Positions 27,545 to 36,455 are shown, numbered from the stretch's first letter. The stretch is 64,000 nucleotides of DNA from Porticoccaceae bacterium (GCA_018663035.1 JABJEX010000014.1:122099-186098), one strand, 5' to 3'. Notes: a model not told the origin generated them from the letters alone. Made by a program: numbers and translations.

Positions 27545-28341
27545 AGAACATTCATCTCAATAAAGAAAAACGCGACCAGCCACAGGAAGGCATCCCAGAA
27601 ATCTAAGAAGTCTCCCAGCAGCCCCCAATAGACCGCGGCAGCAAACAATATGCTGTACAGGATTAGCTTGGTGATCTTGCTGTAGACTAATATTTGACCC
27701 TCGAGCTTGTCGCGCAACTGTAGCCATACGTCCACCTCCAGCATAATTACCACCGCGATCCAAGCTACAGAATTGATAACATCTACCCATGCCAGCCACT
27801 GAATATCTGTCCACTGCTCAGCGGTACCCAACACAGGTTGGTTGTTGAGTCTGTAGAGCGTCTGCTCTGCCAGAAGCTGACAATTTTGCTGATCTAACAT
27901 AGGGTATTCGTCCAGTGTCAGGATGCCCGCAAAGCCCTGACCGACCAATGCGCAAATATCATCTACAGGAAATACACTGACATCGTAGGTCAGCAGCATT
28001 TTTCCGATATACCCATAGCAGGAGTAGAGAATAAAACCATAGGAGAAAAGCCGTAAACCCGCGAAGGTTAATTGCACCCCCGGCTTGCGGACTGTGCGGT
28101 TATCCAATACCGAGGTCTCGAGCTCGAACATCAACAGCAGAATTACCCAGGCCGCTGTATCTATTGTTGCCGCATAACCCTGAATAATATCGTCCAGATT
28201 GATGCCCTGACTAAATGTTAATGTGGTAGCCAAGGACTCTTCCTGATAAAACAGAAAAATATTCAGTGTTAACAATGCATAGACTGTGTATTTAAAAGCA
28301 TTAAATAGCAGCTGAGATGAAGCTCGTGGTGCGTTGGTCAT
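27514..28341 (-). CDS. Hypothetical multi-span membrane protein
   Basis: I start this protein at ATG 28341, preceded by GGGGAG, giving 275 residues. It has about six hydrophobic segments: three in the N-terminal half (near 15-35, 55-75 and 90-110), a roughly 60-residue polar loop with two cysteines (DDICALVGQG and QQNCQLL, about 130-160) likely on the periplasmic side, then three more near 185-205, 220-240 and 245-262. No family is recognised. The conserved-looking aromatic and acidic residues in helices could suggest a channel or signalling role, but that is only inference. Confidence 0.6.
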   Translation of the reverse strand: MTNAPRASSQLLFNAFKYTVYALLTLNIFLFYQEESLATTLTFSQGINLDDIIQGYAATIDTAAWVILLLMFELETSVLDNRTVRKPGVQLTFAGLRLFSYGFILYSCYGYIGKMLLTYDVSVFPVDDICALVGQGFAGILTLDEYPMLDQQNCQLLAEQTLYRLNNQPVLGTAEQWTDIQWLAWVDVINSVAWIAVVIMLEVDVWLQLRDKLEGQILVYSKITKLILYSILFAAAVYWGLLGDFLDFWDAFLWLVAFFFIEMNVLKRQAETQVQ

Positions 28342-28374
28342 TGCACTCCCCAATAATTATTCTTATTTTTTAGT

Positions 28375-28854
28375 CTAAAGCTTTTTGATTAGAACTTGCA
28401 TTAGTTGCTCCAGACCCTGCTGATCACTGTGATCAAAACGTGCGGTGAGAGGACTATCTATATCTAGCACTGCGAGCAGTTGACCCTGTTTAATTAGGGG
28501 TACCACAATTTCTGAATTGGATGCTACATCACAGGCAATATGGCCGGGAAACTGATGTACGTCGTCCACTAGCTGAGTTTTTTTTAGCAAGGCTGCGGTG
28601 CCACAGACGCCTTTGCCCATATCAATCCGAGTGCAAGCAGGCTTACCTTGAAAGGGTCCCAGCACAAGGTGAGATTCTTTTAATAGATAGAAACCCACCC
28701 AGTTAATCCTGTCGAGCTCCTGCCATAGCAGAGCAGCACAGTTGGCCATATTAGCAATAGAATCGCTTTCGGAATCAATCAAACCCTCGAGCTGAAGGTT
28801 TAAAAGACTGTAATCTGTGGAAGAACTAACCGGCTTATTGTCGAACTGTAGCAT
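28375..28854 (-). CDS. msrC: Free methionine-(R)-sulfoxide reductase (GAF domain)
   Basis: This enzyme of the fRMsr/YebR family reduces free methionine-R-sulfoxide using thioredoxin. The 159-residue protein is one GAF domain with the three conserved cysteines visible in PACTRI, GVCGTA and HIACDVASNSEIVVP, and the family block INWVGFYLL. Its start overlaps the end of the SPOR lipoprotein gene by 20 bases, suggesting cotranscription. A role in oxidative-damage repair is from family knowledge. Confidence 0.92.
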   Translation of the reverse strand: MLQFDNKPVSSSTDYSLLNLQLEGLIDSESDSIANMANCAALLWQELDRINWVGFYLLKESHLVLGPFQGKPACTRIDMGKGVCGTAALLKKTQLVDDVHQFPGHIACDVASNSEIVVPLIKQGQLLAVLDIDSPLTARFDHSDQQGLEQLMQVLIKKL

Positions 28855-29374
28855 TAGTAACTGACTCCATTGAGCGCACCCAATAATTAATAGTTAAGGT
28901 CTGCGCAGCCACCTCTGCAGCGTCACGGCTGGGGTACTGACCCCATAAAATAACGGCTAAGGTACTGCCATTTACAATTATTTCACGCACCTGTATGTCA
29001 CCGTTTAAATCAAGGCCTGCCGCCACCTTATAAGCTTTTTCTAGGCTCCGGTAGGCACCTAGCTGCAAGCTGTAGCCACTGCTCATAGAGCCCTTAGCAA
29101 CCGAGGCTTTAACAATATCCGTCGTCGCCGGTGCGGCTTGCTGCTTGACCGCTGGTGACTTCGAATCCTCTTCGGGCTGAGTCACAACAACTGTCGACTC
29201 TTGATTCTGCGGCCTCTTTCTATCGCAAGACCAAGAGTCCTGATCAACCTGGTCTACTGTACACTGCCAAAGCATAGAATCACTGTCGGCAATCGCCTTT
29301 TCTAATGGGCTCTGAGACTGGCAACCGCTAAGGCTGACCAGCGCCAGTGACATAAAAATGAAGCGTCGCAACAA
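28835..29374 (-). CDS. SPOR-domain lipoprotein
   Basis: This 179-residue protein has a lipoprotein signal (MLRRFIFMSLALVSLSGC, lipobox LSGC, Cys 18), a low-complexity linker, and a C-terminal SPOR domain beginning SGYSLQLGAYRSLEKAYKVA (about residue 99). SPOR domains bind denuded glycan strands at division sites. Two cysteines near residues 38-50 (WQCTVDQ, WSCDRKR) might form a disulfide. It overlaps msrC. A specific division role is not demonstrable. Confidence 0.8.
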   Translation of the reverse strand: MLRRFIFMSLALVSLSGCQSQSPLEKAIADSDSMLWQCTVDQVDQDSWSCDRKRPQNQESTVVVTQPEEDSKSPAVKQQAAPATTDIVKASVAKGSMSSGYSLQLGAYRSLEKAYKVAAGLDLNGDIQVREIIVNGSTLAVILWGQYPSRDAAEVAAQTLTINYWVRSMESVTNATVRQ

Positions 29375-29425
29375 AGCCGTTTACCCAGGTAGATTATTGG
29401 TTTTCAAAGTGCTTAGACGGAGTTA

Positions 29426-29698
29426 TTAAATCCCCATTTTGACTAATATGTCCAGCACTTGACGCACTATGTAGGCAATTTCCGGATGCTCTATTTCATA
29501 GGCGGCGCCCTTCTGCTCTAGAGCAGCGCGAAGATCCTGAGGTGAATGATCTGGCTTATCAGTCTCGGCTTCAGCCTGCCGACTGAGTTCGGTAATTAAA
29601 GTGGTCCACAGGTCCCGATCAGCTGGGTTGATATTGACGGCTTTTTGCAGCCGCTGACGCAATTCCACTAATTTGGCTTTTAAGTCTTGGTTAGCCAT
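29426..29698 (-). CDS. DUF4404-family protein
   Basis: This 90-residue, highly charged helical protein with a conserved C-terminal segment HPEIAYIVRQVLDILVKMGI matches the small DUF4404 family found in Pseudomonas and relatives. Heptad-like leucines at the N-terminus (LKAKLVELRQRLQKAV) suggest a coiled coil. Some database entries call it a ParA-like partitioning protein, but it has no ATPase motif. Function is unknown. Confidence 0.75.
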   Translation of the reverse strand: MANQDLKAKLVELRQRLQKAVNINPADRDLWTTLITELSRQAEAETDKPDHSPQDLRAALEQKGAAYEIEHPEIAYIVRQVLDILVKMGI

Positions 29699-29831
29699 GA
29701 TTGGCTCCTGATTCTAAACCCTTCTCTTCAAGTATAGACAGCGGTTCAGCCACTGTTCTGGTGCAGATCAGTGCACCGATTAAGCTCATAGGTATTAGAA
29801 CGCTTCAGCGTAGTGCGCAATATTAGATTTA

Positions 29832-29847
29832 TGGCATAAGTATTGCA
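29832..29847 (+). promoter_or_regulatory. Sigma-54 promoter of amt
   Basis: TGGCATAAGTATTGCA matches the -24/-12 consensus: GG and GC are separated by exactly ten bases. Transcription would start near 29859, leaving a leader of about 110 bases before the amt ATG. Sigma-54/NtrC control is typical for ammonium transporters. Confidence 0.8.
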
Positions 29848-29934
29848 GACCTCTTATTACAAATAGGCTTTAAAAGCCTGTATCAGGTATTTTTGATCTA
29901 TCGCGGTGCGTTTTCGGGCGGTCGGTTATTTTAA

Positions 29935-29950
29935 TGCACTATTTTGGTGC
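29935..29950 (+). promoter_or_regulatory. NtrC-like site in the amt leader
   Basis: TGCACTATTTTGGTGC fits the NtrC pattern TGCAC-N6-GGTGC. It lies downstream of the sigma-54 promoter, about 21 bases before the amt start codon. A second inverted repeat (GGTGCA-N6-TGCACC, 29760-29777), with half-sites in the reverse order, lies upstream of the promoter. Confidence 0.45.
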
Positions 29951-29970
29951 CACTTTGCAGAGGGAACATC

Positions 29971-31281
29971 ATGTTAGCTAACAACAAATATCTTAGTCGC
30001 GGCATTTTCGCGATTATTTTGTCCGCTTTATCTACTCAGGCCATTGCCGATGACTTAAATGGCGCCAATACAGCTTGGATTTTGACCTCCACAGCATTGG
30101 TGTTATTTATGACTATTCCCGGCCTGTCGCTTTTCTATGCGGGCTTAGTTCGGTCTAAAAATGTGTTGTCTGTGTTGATGCAGTGTTTTGCGATTACCTG
30201 TATGGCATCTCTGATCTGGCTAGTATTTGGCTACAGCTTAGCCTTTGGCGACGGCGGCTCCATGAATGCTTTGATCGGTAATCTGGACAACTTCCTGATG
30301 GGCAATATTTCAGAAGCCTCCATGGCGGGCGATATTCCCGAGTCTGTCTTTGCAATGTTTCAGATGACCTTTGCAGTTATCACCCCAGCACTGATTGTAG
30401 GTGCCTTTGCAGAGCGTATGCGCTTTAGCTCTATGATGCTGTTCAGCGCACTCTGGCTTATCTTAGTCTATGCACCTATTACCCATTGGGTTTGGGGTGG
30501 CGGCTGGCTTGGCGAAATGGGTCTTTTAGACTTTGCCGGTGGCACCGTAGTACACATCACTGCGGGTGTTGGCGCGCTGGTTGCTGCACTGGTTCTCGGC
30601 AATCGCAAAGGATTCCCTCAACAGGCAATGCCACCACATAATCTGACTATGACCGTAACCGGCGCTGGTATGCTCTGGGTTGGTTGGTTTGGTTTTAATG
30701 CTGGGTCCGCTCTGGCAGCTAATGGTGATGCTGGTATGGCTATGCTGGTTACTCATGTCTCCGCCGCTGCAGGCTCTCTGGCCTGGATGATGATGGAGTG
30801 GGTTAAGTACGGTAAGCCCTCTGTGCTGGGGATTGTGACCGGTATGGTTGCCGGCCTGGGCACTATTACACCAGCCTCTGGTTTTGTGGGCCCTGGTGGC
30901 GCCCTAGTTATAGGTTTCACGGCCGGTATTATTTGCTACTACGCTACTCAGGCTATCAAACAACGGTTCAAAATTGATGATTCCTTAGATGTATTCCCGG
31001 TGCACGGCGTTGGCGGCATTTTGGGTACATTTTATGCCGGTATCTTTGCCTCTGATGCGCTGGGCGTATTTAGCGGCCAGGGCTACAACGAGGGCATGAC
31101 TATGGCCTCTCAGACCTATGTTCAAATTGTGGGTATTACTTCTACGTTCGTCTATACAGGTATAGCGACTTATATACTGTTGAAGATTGTCGATAAGCTG
31201 TTAGTATTAAGGGTCGATGAAGAAGGCGAAACTAGAGGTCTGGATCTCACTGAGCATGATGAGAGGGGGTATGACCTATAA
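29971..31281 (+). CDS. amt: Ammonium transporter Amt
   Basis: Amt/Rh family inner-membrane channels take up ammonium. I start at ATG 29971 (436 residues), behind AGAGGGAA, instead of the TTG in the track. A cleavable signal (MLANNKYLSRGIFAIILSAL, ending TQAIA) is followed by eleven helices. Family motifs are GLSLFYAGLVRSKNVLS, HITAGVGALVAAL and FNAGSALAANG, and the pore histidines lie in THVSAAAGSLAW and FPVHGVGGILG. No glnK lies next to it. A terminator follows. Confidence 0.96.
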   Translation: MLANNKYLSRGIFAIILSALSTQAIADDLNGANTAWILTSTALVLFMTIPGLSLFYAGLVRSKNVLSVLMQCFAITCMASLIWLVFGYSLAFGDGGSMNALIGNLDNFLMGNISEASMAGDIPESVFAMFQMTFAVITPALIVGAFAERMRFSSMMLFSALWLILVYAPITHWVWGGGWLGEMGLLDFAGGTVVHITAGVGALVAALVLGNRKGFPQQAMPPHNLTMTVTGAGMLWVGWFGFNAGSALAANGDAGMAMLVTHVSAAAGSLAWMMMEWVKYGKPSVLGIVTGMVAGLGTITPASGFVGPGGALVIGFTAGIICYYATQAIKQRFKIDDSLDVFPVHGVGGILGTFYAGIFASDALGVFSGQGYNEGMTMASQTYVQIVGITSTFVYTGIATYILLKIVDKLLVLRVDEEGETRGLDLTEHDERGYDL

Positions 31282-31367
31282 TAAGAAGATTAGGGGAATA
31301 AACTAAAAACGTCCGCACGCTATCGCTGTACCTAGATGTAGCGAAGTGAAAAAAAGGGACACTTAAG

Positions 31368-31396
31368 GCCGCTGATATTGTCAGCGGCTTTTTCTT
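31368..31396 (+). terminator. Rho-independent terminator after amt
   Basis: The stem GCCGCTGA/TCAGCGGC with a five-base loop is followed by a T-rich tract on the plus strand. It lies about 87 bases after the amt stop codon. Confidence 0.88.
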
Positions 31397-31480
31397 TTCC
31401 GCTAGTGTTTTCTTTTAAGTTTAGTTTGACTTCACCCCAAGCGCCGCTGGCACCCGCCTATACCCTCAATACAGTCTGAC

Positions 31481-32383
31481 CTAACCAGTAGCCGAGCGCG
31501 CAGCGTCTAGATAATCACACATTATTTCAGCACCTTCGAGAATCCGCACCGAGTGTCGCTGCATAAGATCAGCGGGGATAAGATAAATCTGCTGGTTGAT
31601 AACCGCAGAAATAGTGCTCCATCGCTGCCACCGTTTTTGCCAACGGGGTCGCTCTTCTCGACTGCCGCCAGCAATAATTACCTGAGGATCTGCGGCGACT
31701 ATAGACTCAATATTTACATAGGGCACCAGAGGAACGGCGTCAGCGAAGATATTTATTCCACCACATAGCTCAATCACATTGCTGACCATATGCTGGCCAT
31801 TGAGAGTGATCAATGGTTCGTCCCAGATTTGATAAAAGGTTCGAATCGATGGCTTATCTTGCTGCGCTGAGCGCAGCAGCGCCAGACGTTCGGTGAACTC
31901 CTGAGCTCTGTCCTCTGCTTGCTCAGACTGTCCACTCAGCTGGCCAAGGCGCCGAAAGAGGTTTGGAATAAGGTCGATTTTTTTTGTTTCTATAACAAAA
32001 ACTGGGATCCCCAGCTTGCGCAGAGGTTGAATAATTTTCTCGCCATTACCAGATTGCCAAGCGATGATCAGATCGGGTTTTAACGACAGAATCAGCTCAT
32101 AATTGGCGGCTGCGTAGTTATTTACGCGAGGAATTTTTTTGGCCGCTTCTGGATAGTTGCTGTACTCATCAGCACCTACAATATTTTCTCCCGCACCTAC
32201 ATGAAACAGCACCTCAGTAATATTCGGCGCTAAGCTGATAATCCGCTTAGCTGGAGCTGACAGCCGAATCTCATCGCCATTGTCGTCAACAACCCTCAGC
32301 TCAGCAACGGCAGATGACGAAAAGCTTGCCCAGAGCACCATTGAAGTCCAGAGCCAGCTCCATAGCGAATTACCCCAGCGCAT
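31481..32383 (-). CDS. btuF: Exported cobalamin-binding protein, BtuF-like
   Basis: This 300-residue periplasmic binding protein of a type II ABC importer has a signal peptide ending SSSAVA, then PAKRIISLAPNITEVLFHVGAG and a second lobe starting near residue 190. The family covers B12, heme and siderophore binders. The B12 assignment rests on the operon with riboswitch, btuB and btuR. Its start overlaps the ATPase stop by one base. It is the last gene of the operon. Confidence 0.85.
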   Translation of the reverse strand: MRWGNSLWSWLWTSMVLWASFSSSAVAELRVVDDNGDEIRLSAPAKRIISLAPNITEVLFHVGAGENIVGADEYSNYPEAAKKIPRVNNYAAANYELILSLKPDLIIAWQSGNGEKIIQPLRKLGIPVFVIETKKIDLIPNLFRRLGQLSGQSEQAEDRAQEFTERLALLRSAQQDKPSIRTFYQIWDEPLITLNGQHMVSNVIELCGGINIFADAVPLVPYVNIESIVAADPQVIIAGGSREERPRWQKRWQRWSTISAVINQQIYLIPADLMQRHSVRILEGAEIMCDYLDAARSATG

Positions 32384-33156
32384 TAGGTGATCACCAGTGG
32401 TCGCTTGGTGACCGGATGCTGGGCGATAATAGATTTCACACCAAATACCTTATCGATTAACTGCTCGGTAAGAATCTCTTGGGGGCTACCCTGAGCGGCA
32501 ATCACACCGCCATCGAAGACTACAAGATTATCGGCACAGCGCGCCGCTAAGTTGAGATCATGTAACACCATAACGACCCCTACATCTCTGGTAGCCAGTT
32601 GACGGACTATGTCCAGCGTGAGTTTTTGATGGGAAAGATCAAAAGCTGAAGTAGGCTCGTCCAGCACTAAAAACTGATCGCCGAGATGGCTGGGCTGCCA
32701 GATTTGTGCCAATACTCGCGCTAATTGAACCCGTTGTTTCTCGCCACCAGACATCTGGGTGTAAAAGCGCGTTTGTAGATAGTTGGCATCAACTAATTGC
32801 AGCGCTTCAGCAATAATCTGATTGTCCTTTAAAAGCCCTGTTCGATGGGGGATCCGCCCTAGACCAACCACCTCGTCGGCGGTGAAGGGGAAATTAAGCA
32901 AACTGTGCTGTGGTAGCACAGCTAGCAGCTTCGCCCTATCTAACATAGGCCAGCTTTCAAGGGGCCGGCCGTTAAGATAGACATCACCCTGAGAAGCGGG
33001 CAGTTCGCCAGTTAGAACCCTCAGTAGGCTAGACTTTCCAGCGCCGTTTGGGCCAACTATGGCAGTCACCTTACCTGCTTCGATCTCAAGGTTGATATTG
33101 CGCAGTAAATCAAATCCCGAGAGGTGCAGTGACACATTGTCCGCCCGTAAAGTCAT
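32383..33156 (-). CDS. btuD: Cobalamin ABC importer ATPase, BtuD/HmuV-like
   Basis: This 257-residue ATPase has Walker A GPNGAGKSSLLRVL (about residues 35-48), signature MSGGEKQRVQLARVLAQ, and LVLDEPTSAFDLSHQ. The segment LPQHSLLNFPFTADEVVGLGR resembles the heme-type HmuV subgroup, so sequence alone would not separate heme from B12. Operon context favours B12. It lies three bases after the permease gene. Confidence 0.88.
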   Translation of the reverse strand: MTLRADNVSLHLSGFDLLRNINLEIEAGKVTAIVGPNGAGKSSLLRVLTGELPASQGDVYLNGRPLESWPMLDRAKLLAVLPQHSLLNFPFTADEVVGLGRIPHRTGLLKDNQIIAEALQLVDANYLQTRFYTQMSGGEKQRVQLARVLAQIWQPSHLGDQFLVLDEPTSAFDLSHQKLTLDIVRQLATRDVGVVMVLHDLNLAARCADNLVVFDGGVIAAQGSPQEILTEQLIDKVFGVKSIIAQHPVTKRPLVIT

Positions 33157-33159
33157 GAG

Positions 33160-34179
33160 CTACACCTCCTTGCGTTGCTGAAGCAGCAATGCCACAAAGA
33201 ATGGAGCACCCAACAGAGCAGTCAGAATACCAGTAGGTAGCTCAGCAGGAATCACGACAATGCGCGCCAGACTATCTGCAATCACAAGCAGTGTTGCTCC
33301 CGCTAGGGCAGACGCCGGTACCAGCCAGCGGTGATCTGGACCTATAGCTAGGCGCACTATATGGGGCATTATAAGACCCACAAAGCCCACCAGCCCCGCC
33401 AGCGCAACAGATACACCTACGCCCAGTGCAGTAAGCACAATCAGACGGCGTTTAACCTGCTGTACATCAATACCTAGGTGCCGCGCCTCCGATTCACCCA
33501 ACAACAATGCATTGAGCGCCCTGCTATCTCGAGGGAACAAAAGCATTAGAAGGATGGCCACCGCACCCATAATGCCCACCTTTAACCAGCTGGCACCACT
33601 CAGGTTACCCATTTGCCAGAGGCTGATCTGACGCAGCATATCGTTATCAGAAAAGTAAGTCAGTAGGCTGTTCAGTGCACCGGCTAGAGCACCAATGGCT
33701 ATGCCAGCCAACAACATGGTGGTCACTGAGGTTCCTATGCCTGAGGTCGCCAGCCGATAGACTAGCAGCGTAGCAGCAAAGCCCCCAATAAAGGCTCCCA
33801 CAGCGACTAGGGAGAGTCCTACCAGAGCACCACCCTGAATAAAACCACCGGCTGTGACAATCATTAGACTGGCGCCCACTGAGGCACCACTGGATACACC
33901 GATCAGTGAGGGGTCAGCCAGAGGGTTGCGAAAAAGCCCTTGCATCACTGCACCGGTGCTGGCTAGAACTGCGCCTACAAAGACAGCCAACAGGATGCGT
34001 GGCAGACGAATATCAAAAAGAATGCTCTCAATCTGAAGACTGTTTGATTGTCCCAATGCCGCATTAAATGCATCCAACAGAGAAATATTCACCGTTCCCA
34101 CAGTCATGGAAACCAGCCCGGCTACCGGTAATAGAATTACCAGCACCCAGACGAGACTTAGCGCAGAGAGCTTGCGCAA
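33160..34179 (-). CDS. btuC: Cobalamin ABC importer permease, BtuC-like
   Basis: This 339-residue FecCD/BtuC-family permease has about ten membrane helices. Characteristic segments are LPRILLAVFVGAVLASTGAVMQGLFRNPLADPSLIGVSSGA (quoted in parts: QGLFRNPLADP near residue 85), GFVGLIMPHIVRLAIGPDHR, and a C-terminal PTGILTALLGAPFFVALL that contacts the ATPase. It abuts the btuR stop codon directly. Substrate assignment to corrinoids is from context. Confidence 0.9.
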   Translation of the reverse strand: MRKLSALSLVWVLVILLPVAGLVSMTVGTVNISLLDAFNAALGQSNSLQIESILFDIRLPRILLAVFVGAVLASTGAVMQGLFRNPLADPSLIGVSSGASVGASLMIVTAGGFIQGGALVGLSLVAVGAFIGGFAATLLVYRLATSGIGTSVTTMLLAGIAIGALAGALNSLLTYFSDNDMLRQISLWQMGNLSGASWLKVGIMGAVAILLMLLFPRDSRALNALLLGESEARHLGIDVQQVKRRLIVLTALGVGVSVALAGLVGFVGLIMPHIVRLAIGPDHRWLVPASALAGATLLVIADSLARIVVIPAELPTGILTALLGAPFFVALLLQQRKEV

Positions 34180-34794
34180 TTAATAGTCCACGCCCTTGCG
34201 GGCCATTACGCCTGAATTGTAGGCGTGCTTAACTTCTTTAATTTCGGAAACTGTGTCTGCCATATCTGCCAGTGCAGAACCGCCGCCACGACCTGTAACC
34301 ACAACAGATTGATTCTCCGGGCGATTTTTCAGCGCGCTGAGAATCATCTCATGGTCCAGATATTTAAAGCTCAGCATATAGGTAAGTTCATCCAAGACAA
34401 CCAGATGGTAGCTGTCGTCTTTAAGCATTTTCTCCGCCACAACCCAGCTTTTTTCTGCCGCGGCAATATCTGCGGAACGATCCTGAGTATCCCAGGTGAA
34501 GCCGGTGCCCATTTGATGAAAGCTGACCTCTGGGCAATGATCGCGAACATAGAGCTCTTCACCGGATAACTGGGCACCTTTAATAAACTGCACCACACCC
34601 ACCCTATAGCCGTAGCCCAGAGCGCGCATTACCATGCCAAATGCGGAGCTGGATTTGCCTTTGCCGTTACCGGTTAGCAAAATAAATACGCCTCGTTCAG
34701 TATCCGCCGCGGCAATTGAAGAATCTACATTCTCTTTAAGTTTCTTCATCTTTGTTTTGTGGCTATCTTCTCGACTCGCCTTATCGTCTGACAT
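34180..34794 (-). CDS. btuR: Cob(I)alamin adenosyltransferase, CobO/BtuR type
   Basis: This 204-residue enzyme transfers the adenosyl group of ATP to reduced corrinoids, making adenosylcobamides from imported B12. The P-loop GNGKGKSSSAFGMVMRALGYG (about residues 42-62) begins with the family's GNGKGKS, followed by GVVQFIKG and VVLDELTYML. A charged N-terminal extension of about 30 residues precedes the core. It sits between the signal-less binding-protein gene and btuC, joining uptake to activation. Confidence 0.94.
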   Translation of the reverse strand: MSDDKASREDSHKTKMKKLKENVDSSIAAADTERGVFILLTGNGKGKSSSAFGMVMRALGYGYRVGVVQFIKGAQLSGEELYVRDHCPEVSFHQMGTGFTWDTQDRSADIAAAEKSWVVAEKMLKDDSYHLVVLDELTYMLSFKYLDHEMILSALKNRPENQSVVVTGRGGGSALADMADTVSEIKEVKHAYNSGVMARKGVDY

Positions 34795-34805
34795 GTTTTA
34801 CAACC

Positions 34806-35720
34806 TTATACAATAATTTTAATGGCCGCCGGAAATCCCTCGGGCAGTGGGTGAATATCGGGATGCAGGCCGTTGGCCATAATTTCTAATGCGTCAACCA
34901 GTCGCGGTCCGGGGCGGCTAAAGTAGGCGTTGCCATCTACCAAAAACACCTTGGTGGAACACAGTTTCTGTAACCTAATAAAGTTTTCGCTAGCCAAAAA
35001 CTGTTCGACATCCTGCATCGAGCGCTCGACATTAAAACCGCACAGAGCAATAAAGATATAGTCTGGCTTTGCTTCAATAAGCTGATCCCAGCTACGGCGT
35101 TGCGAGGGCTCTTGTTTTGCACCAAAACAGGGCGTGCCGCCTGCTAGGTCAATGATTTCTGGGCTCCAGTGGCCGCCGTCAAAAAGCGGTTCTAACCAGT
35201 CCAAAAGAGCCACTCTGGGTCTGTTGGTAATTGCTTTTGATCGTGCCGATACCAGATTAATCCTATTCTGTAGCTCTGCTCGATACGCCTTACCCTGCTC
35301 AACACAGTCTGCAGCCTGGGCTAAAAGATCTACAGTGTCGAGAACATCCTCCAGACAGATCGGCTCTAAATTCACTACCTTGGGATTACCGGGCAAACTA
35401 CCAATGGCTCTGGCTACATCATTGCCAGACACTGCGCACACATCGCAAAGGGCCTGAGTCACTATAAGGTCCGGCTCTAACGCCACTAGAGGCTCCATAA
35501 TCAGATCATAGAGGGCCTCATCATTTTTTAACTGATCGGTAACCAGTTTATCAATCTCGCCACTGGGCAGGCCCTCGGGGATCCGTGAGCTGGTAACTAT
35601 CGGCAGACCAGCCACGGAGGGTGGATAGTCGCATTCATGGGACAGGCCCACTAACTGGTCTTGCAACCCCAAACCACAGACCAGCTCAGTGGCACTGGGC
35701 AGTAATGAAACTATTTTCAT
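34806..35720 (-). CDS. BtuF-like corrinoid-binding protein without signal peptide
   Basis: The 304-residue protein has the same binding-protein fold as BtuF (MKIVSLLPSATELVCGLGL, then EPDLIVTQALCDVCAVSG, and SRPGPRLVDALEIMANGLHP near the end). It begins directly with the first strand, so no signal peptide or lipobox is present, and it should be cytoplasmic. Several cysteines (LCDVCAV) are unusual for a periplasmic protein. It overlaps the PP-loop ATPase gene by four bases. It may hold or hand over corrinoids inside the cell, which is inference. Confidence 0.82.
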   Translation of the reverse strand: MKIVSLLPSATELVCGLGLQDQLVGLSHECDYPPSVAGLPIVTSSRIPEGLPSGEIDKLVTDQLKNDEALYDLIMEPLVALEPDLIVTQALCDVCAVSGNDVARAIGSLPGNPKVVNLEPICLEDVLDTVDLLAQAADCVEQGKAYRAELQNRINLVSARSKAITNRPRVALLDWLEPLFDGGHWSPEIIDLAGGTPCFGAKQEPSQRRSWDQLIEAKPDYIFIALCGFNVERSMQDVEQFLASENFIRLQKLCSTKVFLVDGNAYFSRPGPRLVDALEIMANGLHPDIHPLPEGFPAAIKIIV

Positions 35721-36430
35721 GTCGACTCCTTGGGTACCAAGTCAGCATAGACAAACCCATCCCGCTTGACCACCTCTCCAGAGACTACGGCTATGGGGTT
35801 TTGGAACATTGGGCCGTCCCAGGCGAAGGTATGGAATTCACCGTTTTCACCACAGGGATCAACAGAGTCTGGTAGCTGATCTAGGAGCTCAGGACCAAAC
35901 TGCATGCCAGCTAAATGTTCAGGCATCACACGGGGATCAAGGCAGGTAATGGCCGCTTTTAAACCACCATCGATCATTTGCTGCGCTAATACGTCAGTGG
36001 GGATCTTCCACAGGGGGAAGCACAGTGCCAAGCCAGTACCTGCCATCTGCTGCTCTCTGTAACTGCGAATATCTTCCAGAAAGAGATCGCCAAAGGCCAC
36101 TGTGTCCATTATCAGCTGTGCACGCGCAGCACTCAACGCCTCGGCCATAATGGCTTCGTACTGCTCATTGGTGCAGGGCCAAGGCAGTGGAATCTCGATC
36201 AACGGGAGCTGGGCAGCCTGCGCCTGTAGCCGCAATAACTGCTGACGCACGCCATGGATAGCCGAACGATTAAACTGACTGTTGAAAGTGGTGAGCAAGC
36301 CCACCACTTCTAAAGTCGGGTCCTGTTGCAACTGATAGAGAGTCCAGGCTGAGTCCTTGCCGCTGCTCCAAGAAAGCAGTACTCGCTTTGCCTGTTCAAC
36401 CTCAGCTGGCCGCTGAGTCTTAGTCGTCAT
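35717..36430 (-). CDS. PP-loop ATP pyrophosphatase (Dph6-related)
   Basis: This 237-residue protein belongs to the adenine-nucleotide alpha-hydrolase superfamily: the PP-loop LLSWSSGKDSAWTL (about residues 18-31) and the C-terminal block DPCGENGEFHTFAWDGP are those of diphthamide-synthase-related ATPases. Bacteria do not make diphthamide, so the substrate is unknown. Its place between btuB and a BtuF-like gene in a riboswitch-led operon suggests a job in corrinoid metabolism, such as ATP-dependent amidation, but this is not shown. Confidence 0.85.
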   Translation of the reverse strand: MTTKTQRPAEVEQAKRVLLSWSSGKDSAWTLYQLQQDPTLEVVGLLTTFNSQFNRSAIHGVRQQLLRLQAQAAQLPLIEIPLPWPCTNEQYEAIMAEALSAARAQLIMDTVAFGDLFLEDIRSYREQQMAGTGLALCFPLWKIPTDVLAQQMIDGGLKAAITCLDPRVMPEHLAGMQFGPELLDQLPDSVDPCGENGEFHTFAWDGPMFQNPIAVVSGEVVKRDGFVYADLVPKEST

Positions 36431-36455
36431 AGCATGTATAGCCTCAGGAGCAAAA

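Noticed and set aside
29944-29970. TTG start for amt in the track
   Set aside because: The segment overlaps an NtrC-like site and the ribosome-binding site. ATG 29971 begins a normal signal peptide.
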